A DNA stretch of 64,000 nucleotides from Trichoplax sp. H2 (Eukaryota > Placozoa > Uniplacotomia > Trichoplacea), in NCBI GenBank assembly GCA_003344405.1, contig NOWV01000177.1, positions 1-64,000 on the forward strand, read 5' to 3'. A model generated the notes under the pieces. The model was not told the origin of the DNA and ran no database searches. It saw only the letters and a list, made by a program, of their open reading frames with translations. Shown in pieces: positions 63,931-64,000 of the stretch (the stretch's first letter is position 1; each line of letters starts with the position of its first letter). The position numbers and the translations under genes were made by a program.

Positions 63931-64000
63931 GAAAGCGTAAAATATTCGTAGAAAACTTGCGTTAATCAACGAAGACAACAAATTGTTAGCTAAGCAATCC

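Overview
The window is from an AT-rich, intron-dense animal nuclear genome. Genes are split into many short exons with GT..AG introns, one gene ends in a KDEL codon string, and the proteins are metazoan housekeeping types. Gene content, compactness and base composition fit a placozoan (Trichoplax/Hoilungia-like), but that assignment is inference. Two 20-N gaps (17610-17629 and 63698-63717) show it is a draft scaffold.

Left part (1-11642, minus strand): a RanBP2/Nup358-like nucleoporin. I could thread 26 short N-terminal exons (765 codons, TPR start then alpha-helical domain) in consistent phase into one giant exon that runs off the left edge (at least 1522 codons). The giant exon carries three Ran-binding domains, alternating with short segments that resemble the SUMO-E3 internal repeats (IR) of vertebrate RanBP2. 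Parts of these units are almost identical at DNA level. Head to head with it, across a spacer rich in TGTAC/GTACA palindromes, is the gene for the translocon-associated protein delta subunit (SSR4, 12902-15812, plus strand, 6 exons, 170 aa).

Centre (20025-27072, minus strand): the ER Hsp90, GRP94/HSP90B1, 18 exons, 797 aa, ending KDEL. About 375 bp upstream of its start codon is an exact ER-stress response element (CCAAT-N9-CCACG). Next come a palindrome-rich minisatellite (27.57-28.79 kb), a small possible secreted-peptide ORF, a 45-bp minisatellite and about 4 kb without recognisable genes.

Right part (35.4-58.7 kb, plus strand): two tandem SLC6-family (neurotransmitter:sodium symporter fold) genes. 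From exon 3 to the last exon their exon lengths are identical, so they are a duplicated pair. Both lack several residues that normally build the Na1, chloride and substrate-carboxylate sites, yet keep the Na2 residues. This is the most interesting biology in the window. An orphan copy of their penultimate exon lies at 60119-60286, followed by scattered exons of a UDP-glycosyltransferase-like gene that carries a frameshift and seems to lack its sugar-nucleotide signature (60.9-62.96 kb, probable pseudogene). Spacers and introns hold several families of diverged tandem repeats. Sequence on both sides of each assembly gap is duplicated, which suggests unmerged haplotypes.

Functionally, the left and centre combine a nuclear-pore scaffold gene with two ER secretory-pathway genes (translocon subunit and lumenal chaperone); the right is a membrane-transporter cluster. 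No RNA genes, CRISPR or complete transposons were recognised.
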